Source: Candidatus Gastranaerophilales bacterium (lineage in GTDB: Bacteria > Cyanobacteriota > Vampirovibrionia > Gastranaerophilales > Gastranaerophilaceae). From it: a stretch of DNA of 64,000 nucleotides. Shown piece by piece: positions 26,193 through 34,893 of this stretch. The stretch lies in contig CALUQY010000001.1 in NCBI GenBank assembly GCA_944323035.1, positions 129,131 through 193,130 of the forward strand, in the 5' to 3' direction. How positions within the stretch are numbered: position 1 is the stretch's first letter; each line of letters opens with the position of its first letter. The position numbers were made by a program, and so were the translations under genes. Under the pieces are notes generated by a model. It saw nothing but the letters and a program-made list of their open reading frames with translations, ran no database searches and was not told where the DNA came from.

Positions 26193-26216
26193 AAAGCCCC
26201 GGGATTTCGGGGCTTT
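26193..26216 (+). terminator. Rho-independent terminator
   Basis: AAAGCCCC, loop GGGATTTC, GGGGCTTT, 8 nt after the PfpI-family stop codon. Confidence 0.75.
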
Positions 26217-26220
26217 AGTA

Positions 26221-26462
26221 TTAATTGTAAACATTTTGTAATATTTAAAATACAAAAAGGCAATTCATCCGGAAGAAAAAACTTTATATAAGTGTAAAGG
26301 GAAATTTAATCGAAGTTATTAAATTGGATATTAAAAAATAGGAAAATAGTTCAGGTTCTTGAAAGTTATAAGAACAGAATTGAAAGAAAGTTTTTTATAC
26401 TCTCTCTCTCTTAATATCCTCGTGTTTATTTAATGCTTGCCGTTCAGGCAAGTTTTTTTTTT
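26221..26462 (+). ncRNA. Possible small RNA ending in a strong terminator
   Basis: About 215 nt without a credible reading frame, ending in a canonical terminator (CTTGCC, GTTCA, GGCAAG and nine or ten T, 26436-26462) although the upstream gene already has its own terminator. Features inside: AAGGCAATTCATCCGG near 26255 and a CT-dinucleotide run near 26400. The promoter is not clear (TTGTAA at 26226 is the only -35-like box). No known RNA family recognised. Confidence 0.3.
26436..26462 (+). terminator. Rho-independent terminator without an obvious gene
   Basis: Six-base stem CTTGCC/GGCAAG with 5-nt loop and a long T tract. It closes an apparently non-coding 215-nt stretch. Confidence 0.75.
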
Positions 26463-26775
26463 GCGCCGAGCAGAGCCACGAAGCAAGGCTTGCCTTGCGT
26501 AGAGTCGAGCGCGCAACGCTCACGCAAGCGCGAGCGGTGGCGTTTTATGCGAGGCGCAATGCGTAAGCCGGTGTAGGCGCAGTGCGACATCACGGGAGTG
26601 ATGACGGCAGGCGACGGAACACTACGATTGCGACGTTTCAAAATTTGCTAGTGTTGATAACACTAGCTTAAATTTTGTCAGGAGCCAAGTGAATTTGGCT
26701 AACGCGAGCGGTGGCGTTTTATGCGAGGCGCAATGCGTAAGCCGGTGTAGTCGCAGCGCGGCATCACGGGAGCAC
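26463..26775. repeat. GC-rich intergenic repeat with two 70-bp direct copies
   Basis: GC-rich in contrast to its surroundings. 26529-26598 and 26703-26772 are direct repeats (70 bp, about four differences). Between them lies a hairpin (26638-26679) with GCTAGTGTT/AACACTAGC nested in CAAAATTT/AAATTTTG. No protein-coding signal is credible here. The repeat abuts the 3' end of the M16 peptidase gene. Confidence 0.75.
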
Positions 26776-26781
26776 CATATA

Positions 26782-28107
26782 TTACGCCGGCATTAATACG
26801 GAAATTACTGCATTATTAATGTTTAAATATTTACGTACCGAGTTCTCAAGATCCTCAACCGTGATATTTTCCAGATCACGCAGGTATTCTTCAACGAGTT
26901 TCAAATCCCCGCAGACAGTCATATAATATCCGATTGTTTCTCCGATTTCACTGACCGTTTCTGCGTTTTCAGCAAAACGTGATTTCGTTTTCTTCTTCGC
27001 CTTCATCAGTTCTTCTGCGGTAATCTTTTCACTTAAAAGTTTAGCCAGTTCTGCCTTAATCATCCAGATCACAGTATCTTTCTTTTCAGGGCGGAAGTTT
27101 GCCTGAATAAAGAAATTGTTGCCGTCTTTAAACTGGTAGTGAGTCGAATCAACGTAATTAACAACAGGTTCCGCCTGTTTTTCAATTAAATTCTGATAAA
27201 GGCGCGAACTTGTACCTTCTCCAAGGATTATACTGATTAAATCAAGGGTAATATTTTCTTTTAATTCGCGCGCTTTCGGGCCGAGAAAACCGAACATTAC
27301 ATAACCTGTATTGGCAACGGCTGTATCTTCAACGATTTTTGTTTCACTGACCGGAGTGTCAATTTTATTTTCGCGCTGCGGAGCTTTTTTTGTGCCGTGA
27401 AATTCAAAACCTTTTATAACAGAATCAAGAACTTTTTCCTTATCAAAATCGCCAACGACAATCGTTGTAATATTTTCCGGCGTATAGTGGGTTTTGTAGT
27501 AATCCATAATCTGTTCGCGCGTAACCTGCGAGATAATTTCCGGAGTCCCGATAACATCGCGCTTATACGGGTGCTGCGTGTACATATTAAAGTTACAGGC
27601 GTTATAAACTTTTGTCCAGTTCTGATCTTTTCGCATTCTGATTTCTTCAATGACGACATGGCGTTCGCGCTTATCGGTTACGGTTGTGTCATTAAGGTCA
27701 AACGGCGCGCCGATTTCAACTTCAGGAAGAATTGCGCCGGTCATCATATCCGCGTGCAAATCAATTGCAAGATAAAGGTTTTCGTCATTTTCGCCTTTTG
27801 GAAGAGTAACATAATAGAATGTATAATCCTTCCAGGTTGCGGCATTTACTATACCGCCTTTTGACTCAAGAATTCTGTCGAACTCTCCGACCTTGAATCT
27901 TTCTGTACCTTTAAACATAAGGTGCTCAAGAAAATGCGAAATTCCGTTATTTGTGTCGTCCTCATTAATAGAGCCGGTCTTAACCCAGCTTGAAACATTA
28001 ACGAGTTCACCCTCTTTGTGCGCAAGAACAATTTTATGCCCGTTTTCGCGCTCGTAAACTTCAACTTTCTCTGTCAGGTACGGATATTCAACAAAACTTT
28101 TTTTCAT
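26782..28107 (-). CDS. M16 (pitrilysin/insulinase) zinc peptidase
   Basis: 441 residues from ATG 28107, supported by AAAGGAAG upstream; an earlier in-frame start at 28131 is less likely. The inverted zinc motif HFLEH is present near residue 52 in GISHFLEHLMFKGTERF, with the distal Glu in the VVIEEIRMRKD region. Two M16 halves follow. It resembles processing-peptidase-like M16B proteins. No signal peptide is seen, so it is probably cytoplasmic. Divergent from nanE with a 65-nt gap. Confidence 0.9.
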   Translation of the reverse strand: MKKSFVEYPYLTEKVEVYERENGHKIVLAHKEGELVNVSSWVKTGSINEDDTNNGISHFLEHLMFKGTERFKVGEFDRILESKGGIVNAATWKDYTFYYVTLPKGENDENLYLAIDLHADMMTGAILPEVEIGAPFDLNDTTVTDKRERHVVIEEIRMRKDQNWTKVYNACNFNMYTQHPYKRDVIGTPEIISQVTREQIMDYYKTHYTPENITTIVVGDFDKEKVLDSVIKGFEFHGTKKAPQRENKIDTPVSETKIVEDTAVANTGYVMFGFLGPKARELKENITLDLISIILGEGTSSRLYQNLIEKQAEPVVNYVDSTHYQFKDGNNFFIQANFRPEKKDTVIWMIKAELAKLLSEKITAEELMKAKKKTKSRFAENAETVSEIGETIGYYMTVCGDLKLVEEYLRDLENITVEDLENSVRKYLNINNAVISVLMPA

Positions 28108-28160
28108 AAAAACTTCCTTTACAATTAACAATATTATAACCCAAACAAAAACTTTTGGAT

Positions 28161-28166
28161 TATAAT
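28161..28166 (+). promoter_or_regulatory. -10 box of nanE (leaderless type)
   Basis: A perfect TATAAT ending 6 nt before the ATG at 28173. No ribosome site is visible and the -35 region is weak. Confidence 0.45.
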
Positions 28167-28172
28167 TTACGA

Positions 28173-28859
28173 ATGGGCATTATTAATCGTTTGAAAAATA
28201 AAGTTATTGTATCCTGCCAGGCAATGCCAAACGAGCCGTTTTATAACGAGATGTGCATGATTGCGATGATGAAATCTGTTGTAAAAGGCGGCGCCGGCGG
28301 GTTGCGTGTTGCAGGGGCAAGGGATGTTAGAAACGCAAAAGGGCTTTTTGATGTTCCTGTTATCGGGTTAACGAAACCGCCTGTAATTCCCGCGAATTGG
28401 AAAGAAATAGTTTATATCACACCGTCAATTAAAGACACGCTTGAGCTTATAAAAGCCGGTGCGGATATTGTTGCATTCGACGGAACCCAGCGCCCGCATG
28501 ACGACTGTACGATTGACGAAATTATCAAATATATTCACATAAATCAGCGTCTTGCAATGGCGGATATTTCTACGCTTGAAGAAGGTATTCTTGCAGAAAA
28601 AGCCGGCGCGGATTTAATCTCGACAACGCTTTCAGGCTATACACAGAATTCACCTAATGAAAGCGACGGGCCGGATTTTAAACTGGTAGAAGAACTTGTA
28701 AAATCAGTCAAAGCACCGGTCGTTCTTGAGGGCAGAATCTGGACGCCGGAACACGTACAGGAAGCCTTTAAACTCGGCGCTCACTGCGTTGTTATCGGCT
28801 CTGCAATAACACGCCCGCAATTGATTACAAAACGCTTTGTTCAGAATAGAGGTTTATAA
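28173..28859 (+). CDS. nanE: N-acetylmannosamine-6-phosphate 2-epimerase
   Basis: 228 residues forming a TIM-barrel enzyme: VIVSCQAMPNEPFY at the N-terminus, GGLRVAG, PVIGLTKPP, GADIVAFDGTQRPH and VVLEGRIWTPE. ATG 28173 is used in preference to a TTG at 28155 that overlaps the -10 box. Known reaction: ManNAc-6-P to GlcNAc-6-P in sialic acid/ManNAc use. It is followed 2 nt later by a ROK kinase gene, which strengthens the pathway assignment. No NanA lyase gene lies in this window. Confidence 0.92.
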   Translation: MGIINRLKNKVIVSCQAMPNEPFYNEMCMIAMMKSVVKGGAGGLRVAGARDVRNAKGLFDVPVIGLTKPPVIPANWKEIVYITPSIKDTLELIKAGADIVAFDGTQRPHDDCTIDEIIKYIHINQRLAMADISTLEEGILAEKAGADLISTTLSGYTQNSPNESDGPDFKLVEELVKSVKAPVVLEGRIWTPEHVQEAFKLGAHCVVIGSAITRPQLITKRFVQNRGL

Positions 28860-28861
28860 TA

Positions 28862-29746
28862 ATGCGCACAGCACTGGTTATTGATATTGGCGGAACAAAA
28901 ATTTATAACACAATTATCAACGAAAACGGCGAAATTATCGCTGATATTGAAAAACGTCCGACGCCGAAAACCTTTGATGAAATCAGGGCAGCGTTTGAAG
29001 AGATTATAAAAAAGCACGAAGAAAACGTTGATATAATTGGGGTTTCTACCTGCGGTTCCGTAAACAACGAAAACACAGGTATAATCGGTTCTACCGGCAA
29101 CATAGCCTCCGGCTATCCGAATATGGATTTTCAATCACTATCTAAAAAACGCGTTTTTGTTGAAAATGACGCCAACGCAGCAGCGTGGGCAGAACACGAA
29201 ATCGGTGCTTCAAAAGGTATGCCGTATTCAATCATGCTGACGTTCGGAACCGGTGTCGGCGGCGGAATTATAATAAATAACAGGCTTTACAAAGGCAAAA
29301 GCGGAGCCGCCGGCGAAATGCATTTTAAAATGCGAACAGACAAACACCGCAAATGTACCTGCGGTTCGTGGGATTGTTTTGAAATTTATACCTCGGGCAA
29401 AGGGCTGAAAATCACCGCAGAAGAAATGAGCGGAAACCCTGACATAACGACTTATGACGTTGTAGGCGGTGCTCAAAAAGGCGATGCCGTAATGAAAGCG
29501 ATTTTAAACCGCTGGCAGGAAGATGTTCTTGCAGGGCTTATAGGACTTGCAAACCTATTTGATCCTGATATGATTGTGCTTTCCGGTTCTCTGGGCGATT
29601 TTCTGGATGCGGAATATTTAGAGTGCGCAGTTAACAGGGAAATAGTTACACAGCCGCTAAAAGTCCGCCACGCAACAACCGGCAATTACTCCGGAATGAT
29701 AGGTGCAGGACTTCTTGCTCTGGAGAAGCTGCTTACCAACCAATAA
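28862..29746 (+). CDS. ROK-family sugar kinase, probably N-acetylmannosamine kinase
   Basis: 294 residues. The phosphate-1 motif IDIGGTKIY is at the N-terminus, followed by VENDANAAAWAEHEIGAS, GTGVGGGIIIN and GEMHF. The ROK zinc-type cluster is CTCGSWDCFE (His is upstream: DKHRKCTCG). ROK proteins phosphorylate glucose, ManNAc, GlcNAc or fructose. Adjacency to nanE (2-nt gap) favours ManNAc kinase (NanK), by context and not by residue evidence. Confidence 0.87.
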   Translation: MRTALVIDIGGTKIYNTIINENGEIIADIEKRPTPKTFDEIRAAFEEIIKKHEENVDIIGVSTCGSVNNENTGIIGSTGNIASGYPNMDFQSLSKKRVFVENDANAAAWAEHEIGASKGMPYSIMLTFGTGVGGGIIINNRLYKGKSGAAGEMHFKMRTDKHRKCTCGSWDCFEIYTSGKGLKITAEEMSGNPDITTYDVVGGAQKGDAVMKAILNRWQEDVLAGLIGLANLFDPDMIVLSGSLGDFLDAEYLECAVNREIVTQPLKVRHATTGNYSGMIGAGLLALEKLLTNQ

Positions 29747-29784
29747 AGAGTATCTTGCAATTATCGTCACAGTTAGGAGAAAAA

Positions 29785-30003
29785 ATGGGTAAAGCTAAAA
29801 AAAGAAGTTTTCAGCTTGGAATTTACAATCAATTTTCCAGCCTGAGCCGTGAAGAAGCCATAAAAACCGTCGTTAAACTTCTGGAAGAGAACCACCGTGA
29901 CGCGGACAATCTTATCACGCTTTTCGGGCTGAGTGCAGAGGAAATTTTAGAAGCCGGCGCGAGTTATGAGGCTGTCAAAAGTAAAGAAGGTCTTTTGAAA
30001 TGA
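29785..30003 (+). CDS. Small helical hypothetical protein
   Basis: 72 residues from ATG 29785 with TTAGGAG 7 nt before it. Basic N-terminus (MGKAKKRSF), then a helical domain (SLSREEAIKTVVKLLEENHR, DADNLITLFGLSAEEILEAG) that looks like a small nucleic-acid- or protein-binding helical bundle. I recognise no family. The stop codon overlaps the next ATG (ATGA), coupling it to the UbiA gene. Confidence 0.6.
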   Translation: MGKAKKRSFQLGIYNQFSSLSREEAIKTVVKLLEENHRDADNLITLFGLSAEEILEAGASYEAVKSKEGLLK

Positions 30004-30959
30004 GCACTATGAGGGACTGGCTCGAGTGCGTAAGAGCCTATTCAATACCTATTACGGTGATGTCGTGGGCTGTGGTTTTCGCATACGGGCTTAAAGCGGG
30101 CGGCGACCTCCGGCTCGGATTGCTTGCAGGTATCGGGATTGAACTTGCACACCTTGCGACAAACCTTGTAGACGATTATCTGGATTACAAAATAATCTGC
30201 CGTGACAAAAATTTCCACAATACCGTTCAAAAAGGTAAATGCAGGCTGATTTGTCAGGGGATTATCAGCCACAGGCAAATAGGTATTGCAATAATAATTC
30301 TGTGCACAATCGCCGCATTAATCGGTATAACGCTCGTTTTTCTGAGCGGGCCGCATGTATGGTGGCTTATGGCAATAGGCGCCACGGCAGTCCTATTTTA
30401 TCAAAAATGCTCGCTTATCGGATGCAGCGAACTCGCAGTCGGTATCGTCTACGGCCCGCTGCTCTTTGAAGGCACTTATTACGTTATGACCGGAAGTTTT
30501 TCGTGGGAAGTTCTACTGCTTTCGCTCGCAAGTGTTATGTTTTCCGAGCAATTCCTCTACACTCACACCGTTCTTGACTATGACGGAGATATGATTTCGC
30601 ACAAAAAAACTCTTGCCTGCCGCATCGGCAACAAAAATAAAGCGCTTATTCTGCTTATTGTTTTTTTTGCAATCGGGTTTATTTCACTTGGTGCGCTAAC
30701 CTTTATGAGCGGGAATTTCCTCTATCTTGCAGGATTTTTAACCATCCCCTATATAATCTGGCTTTTTAAAGAACTGCGCCGGTTTAATAGTGACAAAACA
30801 GTTATTCCGCGCATAAACAAACTAAACTTCCCGCTCGACAACTGGGAACAGGTAGTCAAAGACGGTGCAGAAAGTTTTTACTTTCGTCTGCTTTTATCGC
30901 GCAATATTATGATGTATATGGCGCTGATTTTAATCTGCGCAATCGCATTCGGGGCTTAG
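30000..30959 (+). CDS. UbiA-family membrane prenyltransferase
   Basis: 319 residues, about nine membrane spans. The two Asp-rich motifs are present: NLVDDYLDYK (about 56-65) and DYDGDMISHKKTLACRIG (about 195-212). Family members attach isoprenoid chains to aromatic acceptors (MenA, UbiA) or other acceptors. It fits the MenA-like group loosely. No quinone pathway gene is nearby, so the acceptor is unknown. It is coupled to the 72-residue gene upstream and overlaps the convergent fliR by 4 nt. Confidence 0.82.
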   Translation: MSTMRDWLECVRAYSIPITVMSWAVVFAYGLKAGGDLRLGLLAGIGIELAHLATNLVDDYLDYKIICRDKNFHNTVQKGKCRLICQGIISHRQIGIAIIILCTIAALIGITLVFLSGPHVWWLMAIGATAVLFYQKCSLIGCSELAVGIVYGPLLFEGTYYVMTGSFSWEVLLLSLASVMFSEQFLYTHTVLDYDGDMISHKKTLACRIGNKNKALILLIVFFAIGFISLGALTFMSGNFLYLAGFLTIPYIIWLFKELRRFNSDKTVIPRINKLNFPLDNWEQVVKDGAESFYFRLLLSRNIMMYMALILICAIAFGA

Positions 30960-31741
30960 AATATGCCGCTATATGAGGTCAAATAATCCTGAATAACATT
31001 AAACAGCATCGGCAAAATCCAAACCATTATTGCCGCCCCCAGAACCGGTTTGAAAAGAAAGCTTAACTGGAATACGTTTACCTGCGGAGCTGTTTTTGAA
31101 ATTACTCCAAGAATAATATCTTGTCCCAGAGTTGCCAGAAGCACAGGGGATGCCAGTTGCAAGCCCATATAAAGAACATTTGAGGTGATTTTAACCAAAT
31201 AATCCAGATTAACAAGTTTTTCAAGAGGTATTGAAACAGCATATAGAGGGAAAATCTCAAAACTTCTCATAAATGCATTCATCATCCAGTAAACACCGCC
31301 GATATGAATAAAAATACACAATGCAAATAAAGAAAATAATTTCCCCAGAATTGACACCTGACTTGACGTTGTAGGATCCAGAACCATTGCTGATGAAAGC
31401 CCCATTTGCATATTAATCATATCAGCACCAGCTTCAATTGCGATTAAAATTACCTGTGCAACGTAACCTAAAAGCCCGCCGACAACGAAATTCAAAACAA
31501 TCGACAACAGCAGTGAATCCTTAAACAACTCTCCCTCAGGTTTCAAAACCATAGTGATTACAACCGTCAGAATAAATACAAGACACAGCTTCACCATGCC
31601 GGGAATTTCTTTTCTGTTCAAAACCGGCGCCCAGCGTGAAAAACCTATCAAACGCGAAAACACCAAAATTCCCGCAATTAAATATTCATTTAATTCCGGA
31701 AAAATCTTCACAAGTTCTGTCAAAAAATCAAACCCGTTCAT
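30956..31741 (-). CDS. fliR: Flagellar/type III export gate protein FliR
   Basis: 261 residues with several membrane spans. Recognisable SctT/FliR features: VFSRLIGFSRWAPVLNRKEI with the PGMVKLCLVF segment, YVAQVILIAIEAGADMINMQ and LLATLGQDIILGVISKTAPQ plus NVFQLSFLFKPVLG. Known role: part of the FliP5Q4R1 pore of the export apparatus. It is last in a fliM/N-fliO-fliP-fliQ-fliR series. flhB does not follow; the adjacent gene is unrelated and convergent. Confidence 0.92.
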   Translation of the reverse strand: MNGFDFLTELVKIFPELNEYLIAGILVFSRLIGFSRWAPVLNRKEIPGMVKLCLVFILTVVITMVLKPEGELFKDSLLLSIVLNFVVGGLLGYVAQVILIAIEAGADMINMQMGLSSAMVLDPTTSSQVSILGKLFSLFALCIFIHIGGVYWMMNAFMRSFEIFPLYAVSIPLEKLVNLDYLVKITSNVLYMGLQLASPVLLATLGQDIILGVISKTAPQVNVFQLSFLFKPVLGAAIMVWILPMLFNVIQDYLTSYSGIF

Positions 31742-31758
31742 CTAAACCGCCTTACAAC

Positions 31759-32253
31759 CTATTGACCTCTCATAATCTGGTTTGTTTCAATCAAATTAGG
31801 ACGAGGCATTGGTGTTCTTCGTGACGGATAATATTTCGTTTTTTCATAATTATCAATATAAGGAACCTTACCTGGATTTTTCATAATCTCGTTTATATCA
31901 GGAACATTTTTAAATTTATCCATTTCCATTTCCTTTTGAAATGGTGTTGTATATTTATAATAATCAGAGGACAACACGAAACTATCATTCTTAGGTAAAA
32001 CGTTAAACGCAAGCCCCATTCCCTGAATAAAAAAGTTATTCAGCATATTCATAAACGCATATCCGCCGATAATAATAACAAGGAATACCCCGAGAATCTT
32101 CGGCGCTGCAGCAATGGTTTGCTCCTGAACCTGTGTTACAGCCTGCAAAATACCGACAACAAGACCAATCCCCGCGGCCACAAGTACGCACGGCATTGAG
32201 ATAGAAAGCATTACCAGAAAACCTTTTGCTAAATATTCAACCATAAGTTCCAT
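31759..32253 (-). CDS. fliQ: FliQ with a long C-terminal extension
   Basis: 164 residues. The first 88 or so are a normal FliQ: two spans (SISMPCVLVAAGIGLVVGIL, VFLVIIIGGYAFMNML) linked by QAVTQVQEQTIAAAPKIL. Typical FliQ is about 89 residues, so the C-terminal 75 residues are extra. They are hydrophilic and Tyr/Lys/Pro-rich (FQKEMEMDKFKNVPDINEIM, YPSRRTPMPRP). FliQ surrounds FliPR in the export gate. The tail would lie at the gate rim, probably in the cytoplasm if orientation follows the model. A stop-codon or frame error does not explain it, since the extension is in frame and ends before fliR. Confidence 0.92.
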   Translation of the reverse strand: MELMVEYLAKGFLVMLSISMPCVLVAAGIGLVVGILQAVTQVQEQTIAAAPKILGVFLVIIIGGYAFMNMLNNFFIQGMGLAFNVLPKNDSFVLSSDYYKYTTPFQKEMEMDKFKNVPDINEIMKNPGKVPYIDNYEKTKYYPSRRTPMPRPNLIETNQIMRGQ

Positions 32254-32273
32254 AATTAAACGCCCTCACATTC

Positions 32274-32915
32274 CTAGTTATAACTCGTTACCAGACCCTG
32301 AACAATCAGTCCCCAGCCGTCAACCGCAATAAAAATAAGCAGTTTAAACGGCAAAGAAATAATCGTCGGTGACAGCATAAACATACCAAGTGCCAGCAAA
32401 ATGTTTGCAACAACAAGATCCAGTACAATAAACGGTACAAAAATTATAAACCCGATTTCAAACGCGGTTTTTAATTCACTCATAATATACGCCGGCGCCA
32501 CCTGCCAGATTGTTATTTCATCAGGATCTTTCGGCGGAGTTTTCTGCGAAAGCTCAATAAAAAACGCTAAATCGCTTTCCCGCGTCTGCTTCATCATAAA
32601 CTCTTTCAATGGCTTGGAACCCTCACTTATCGCCTCAACGATATTCTGATTTTTTTGATATGGAACAGATCCCATTTCATACATTTTTGAGAATGTTCCG
32701 CCCATTGTATAAAAGGTTAAAACCATAGAAAGCCCTATGATAACAATACTCGGCGGCACCTGCTGGGTACCCATAGCCGTTTTCAACATGGAAAACACTA
32801 TTGCAAACCGCAAAAAACTTGTCATACAGCAAAAGATAAACGGAATCAGTGAAAATACCGTCATAACTATAAGCAATTGTAAAACAGGATTTATATCTTT
32901 TATCACGCTATCCAT
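32274..32915 (-). CDS. fliP: Flagellar/type III export gate protein FliP
   Basis: 213 residues with four membrane spans. Signatures: MTSFLRFAIVFSMLKTAMGTQQVPP, PAYIMSELKTAFEIGFIIFVPFIVLDLVVANILLALGMFM in pieces, and PFKLLIFIAVDGWGLI. It lacks the cleavable signal peptide of enterobacterial FliP and so resembles injectisome SctR. AGGAG precedes the ATG. Core of the export pore with FliQ and FliR. Confidence 0.94.
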   Translation of the reverse strand: MDSVIKDINPVLQLLIVMTVFSLIPFIFCCMTSFLRFAIVFSMLKTAMGTQQVPPSIVIIGLSMVLTFYTMGGTFSKMYEMGSVPYQKNQNIVEAISEGSKPLKEFMMKQTRESDLAFFIELSQKTPPKDPDEITIWQVAPAYIMSELKTAFEIGFIIFVPFIVLDLVVANILLALGMFMLSPTIISLPFKLLIFIAVDGWGLIVQGLVTSYN

Positions 32916-32927
32916 TTCTTCTATCTC

Positions 32928-33425
32928 CTAAAGCAGTTCTTCGCCGCCACGGCCAGTTGAGCCCGGTACCGTGCCCGGCTTCGCTGTCGCATCTGCCACT
33001 CCAAACTTTCGCTCTTCGCGAAATTTTCTCGGGCTGCTGATTATGTTCCTGAGTATGGTAGTGGAATCTTTTCTTACAACTTCACCGCCTGAATATAAAT
33101 TTTCCATATCAAATTCAATATCCCGTGCACTGCTAATTTCCGGTCTGTGCTCCGGCAAAGTTTGAGGCGCCCCCTCTCCCTGCAATTTAGAAAGAAAAGT
33201 CGTTCTTTCCGCATCAGATGCGATTAAAAACTTTTCACTGCCCGCTCTTACAACGTACAATTGCTTACGAACCCCTAAAGATACACAATCTTCTATCTCA
33301 AGGAATTTTGACGCAGAAACGCGGCTGTTGTTAACAGAGCACTTCTTATAGACGAATAACGCAAGGAAAATCGCGCCAATCATCGCAGTCGTATAAACAG
33401 TGAATGTTAAAATGTAAGAAGTCAC
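32928..33425 (-). CDS. fliO: FliO-like export gate assembly protein
   Basis: 165 residues. One N-terminal span (YTTAMIGAIFLALFVYKKC) is followed by the short FliO-type cytoplasmic domain (VSLGVRKQLYVVRAGSEKFLIASDAERTTFL in part) and a charged tail. Known role: chaperone for FliP oligomer assembly. The start is GTG, and its G is shared with the TAG stop of the upstream gene (TAGTG), so translation is tightly coupled. Confidence 0.8.
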   Translation of the reverse strand: MTSYILTFTVYTTAMIGAIFLALFVYKKCSVNNSRVSASKFLEIEDCVSLGVRKQLYVVRAGSEKFLIASDAERTTFLSKLQGEGAPQTLPEHRPEISSARDIEFDMENLYSGGEVVRKDSTTILRNIISSPRKFREERKFGVADATAKPGTVPGSTGRGGEELL

Positions 33426-34603
33426 TAAATATCCTCCTCAAGATCAAAGTCGCTGTAATCAAATTCTTCATCATCACCGCCGCCGGTACTGGCTTCAACT
33501 CCCGGAACATCCGGTACATCTACAGGGATTTCACTATCTGCCGGCGGCGCTGCCGCAGGAGAAGAAGCCTGCGGCTGTACATACGTTTCTTCCGGAGCTT
33601 TCGGCGCCAGAACCTCGGTAATCTTAACACCGTATTTGTCATTAACAATAACCAGTTCCCCGCAGGCTATCGGCTTATCTTCCACGGTTAACGTGACACG
33701 GTTTTGATAAATTGAAGTCAAATCAACAACCATGCCGGACTGAATTTTCTTCAACTCACCAAGTGTTATATCGACAGCATCAAAATTCGCAACCATTTCA
33801 ACTTCAATACTATCCCAAATATTTATATCTTTTTCTGACACCTCAGAACCTCCATCATTATCAATTGGTACAACCAGACTCAAGTTCGGCTTCAATAACA
33901 CATCTGTTTCATAATCCCGGAACTTCAATTTCATTTTATCTGTATTACTTGACTCAAAAACGACCATATCTTCAACTTCCAGATGTTTTACATCATACAG
34001 TGAAAAAGTAGTCTTTCCGACCTCAAGGCTGACAGAAATCGTACTTTTTTCAAACTGGCTAACCGGAAAATTTTCGCTTACCTGAATTTCTTCAGGCTGA
34101 ACGAGAACATCAGGCAGAGTTATAACAAATCTGCCGGATTTACCGGTCGAACCGTCCGTAAGAACAAATCCCAGATATACGACATCAAAATTTGTTCTGG
34201 TAAGCGTTGGCGGAGCGGGTTTTAAAAACTTCACAACCGAACGGTACATACAGTCATTAAAAGTTGTTATTATCTTTGTTTCAAGATCGGTAAGCTTATT
34301 CAAATCTATCTTCTTGGTGCCGGATTTCCCCAGAACCTTATCCAGAACAAGCCCGATAGCGGTTTCAGACAATCTAAAAAAAACATCATGTTGCTTATCA
34401 ATCTTGACCTTTGTGACGAAATAGGAATCTTTATCGGCAAGAGTGTTGATATTTTTGCACACACCAAGCAGGGTAAACGTAAAATCTTCGGCGAAAAAAT
34501 CGTCAAAAACCTCCTGTACGACCGGCGGAAACGTTTTTTGATACCAGTCGTACTGATAGGATAGTTCATTAGTTGTTACTACATTAACGCTTTGAGTACT
34601 CAT
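33425..34603 (-). CDS. FliM/FliN-type protein with two SpoA domains
   Basis: 392 residues. The N-terminal domain (about 15-190) is FliM-like or SctQ-like but weak. A first SpoA domain (about 195-265, STISVSLEVGKTTFSLYDVK) and a second (about 283-350, VEMVANFDAVDITLGELKKI) follow, then an acidic Pro/Ala-rich tail. Tandem SpoA domains are typical of injectisome SctQ and of FliM-FliN fusions. Known role: cytoplasmic sorting platform or C-ring. It heads the export gene cluster. No FliG, FliF or CheY target is nearby. Confidence 0.82.
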   Translation of the reverse strand: MSTQSVNVVTTNELSYQYDWYQKTFPPVVQEVFDDFFAEDFTFTLLGVCKNINTLADKDSYFVTKVKIDKQHDVFFRLSETAIGLVLDKVLGKSGTKKIDLNKLTDLETKIITTFNDCMYRSVVKFLKPAPPTLTRTNFDVVYLGFVLTDGSTGKSGRFVITLPDVLVQPEEIQVSENFPVSQFEKSTISVSLEVGKTTFSLYDVKHLEVEDMVVFESSNTDKMKLKFRDYETDVLLKPNLSLVVPIDNDGGSEVSEKDINIWDSIEVEMVANFDAVDITLGELKKIQSGMVVDLTSIYQNRVTLTVEDKPIACGELVIVNDKYGVKITEVLAPKAPEETYVQPQASSPAAAPPADSEIPVDVPDVPGVEASTGGGDDEEFDYSDFDLEEDI

Positions 34604-34698
34604 TCGTCACCTGCCAATAGACAAACTCTCCCGATATTATTTTAACCTGCCGCAGACACGATAACAAATACTTAATAATTTTGTTACATATTTCAACT

Positions 34699-34893
34699 AA
34701 TAAAGCAGTTCTCCGTCGCCTGCTTGCCCTGCTCCCGCAGGTCAACCCTCTTACCTCTCACAAAACAATTCACTGGATTGTTTTGCTCGGCAGAGTGCTG
34801 TCTAATACGCCACTCGAAAGGCTCGCTTGCGTGAGCGGGAGTTGCTACGCAACTCATTCACGCCACGTTCTTTATCTCGAGCCTTTCTCGGAC
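34699..34893 (+). repeat. Modular hairpin repeat, copy B
   Basis: Hairpin 1: CAAAACAAT, TCACTGG, ATTGTTTTG. Hairpin 2 outer arms: AAAGGCTCG/CGAGCCTTT. Its right end abuts the stop codon (34893-34895) of the minus-strand nucleotidyltransferase-like gene. Confidence 0.9.

Noticed and set aside
26221-26440. tmRNA or 6S RNA
   Set aside because: No alanine acceptor arm, tag frame or 6S-type bubble could be traced.
26444-26641. Minus-strand frame in the GC-rich repeat
   Set aside because: It is made of repeat sequence and overlaps the terminator of a non-coding stretch.
27397-27864. Plus-strand 155-codon frame within the M16 peptidase gene
   Set aside because: Antisense to a conserved peptidase with intact zinc motif; no start signal.
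33712-34011. Plus-strand frame of 99 codons in the FliM/N gene
   Set aside because: Antisense shadow of a conserved gene, with no ribosome site.
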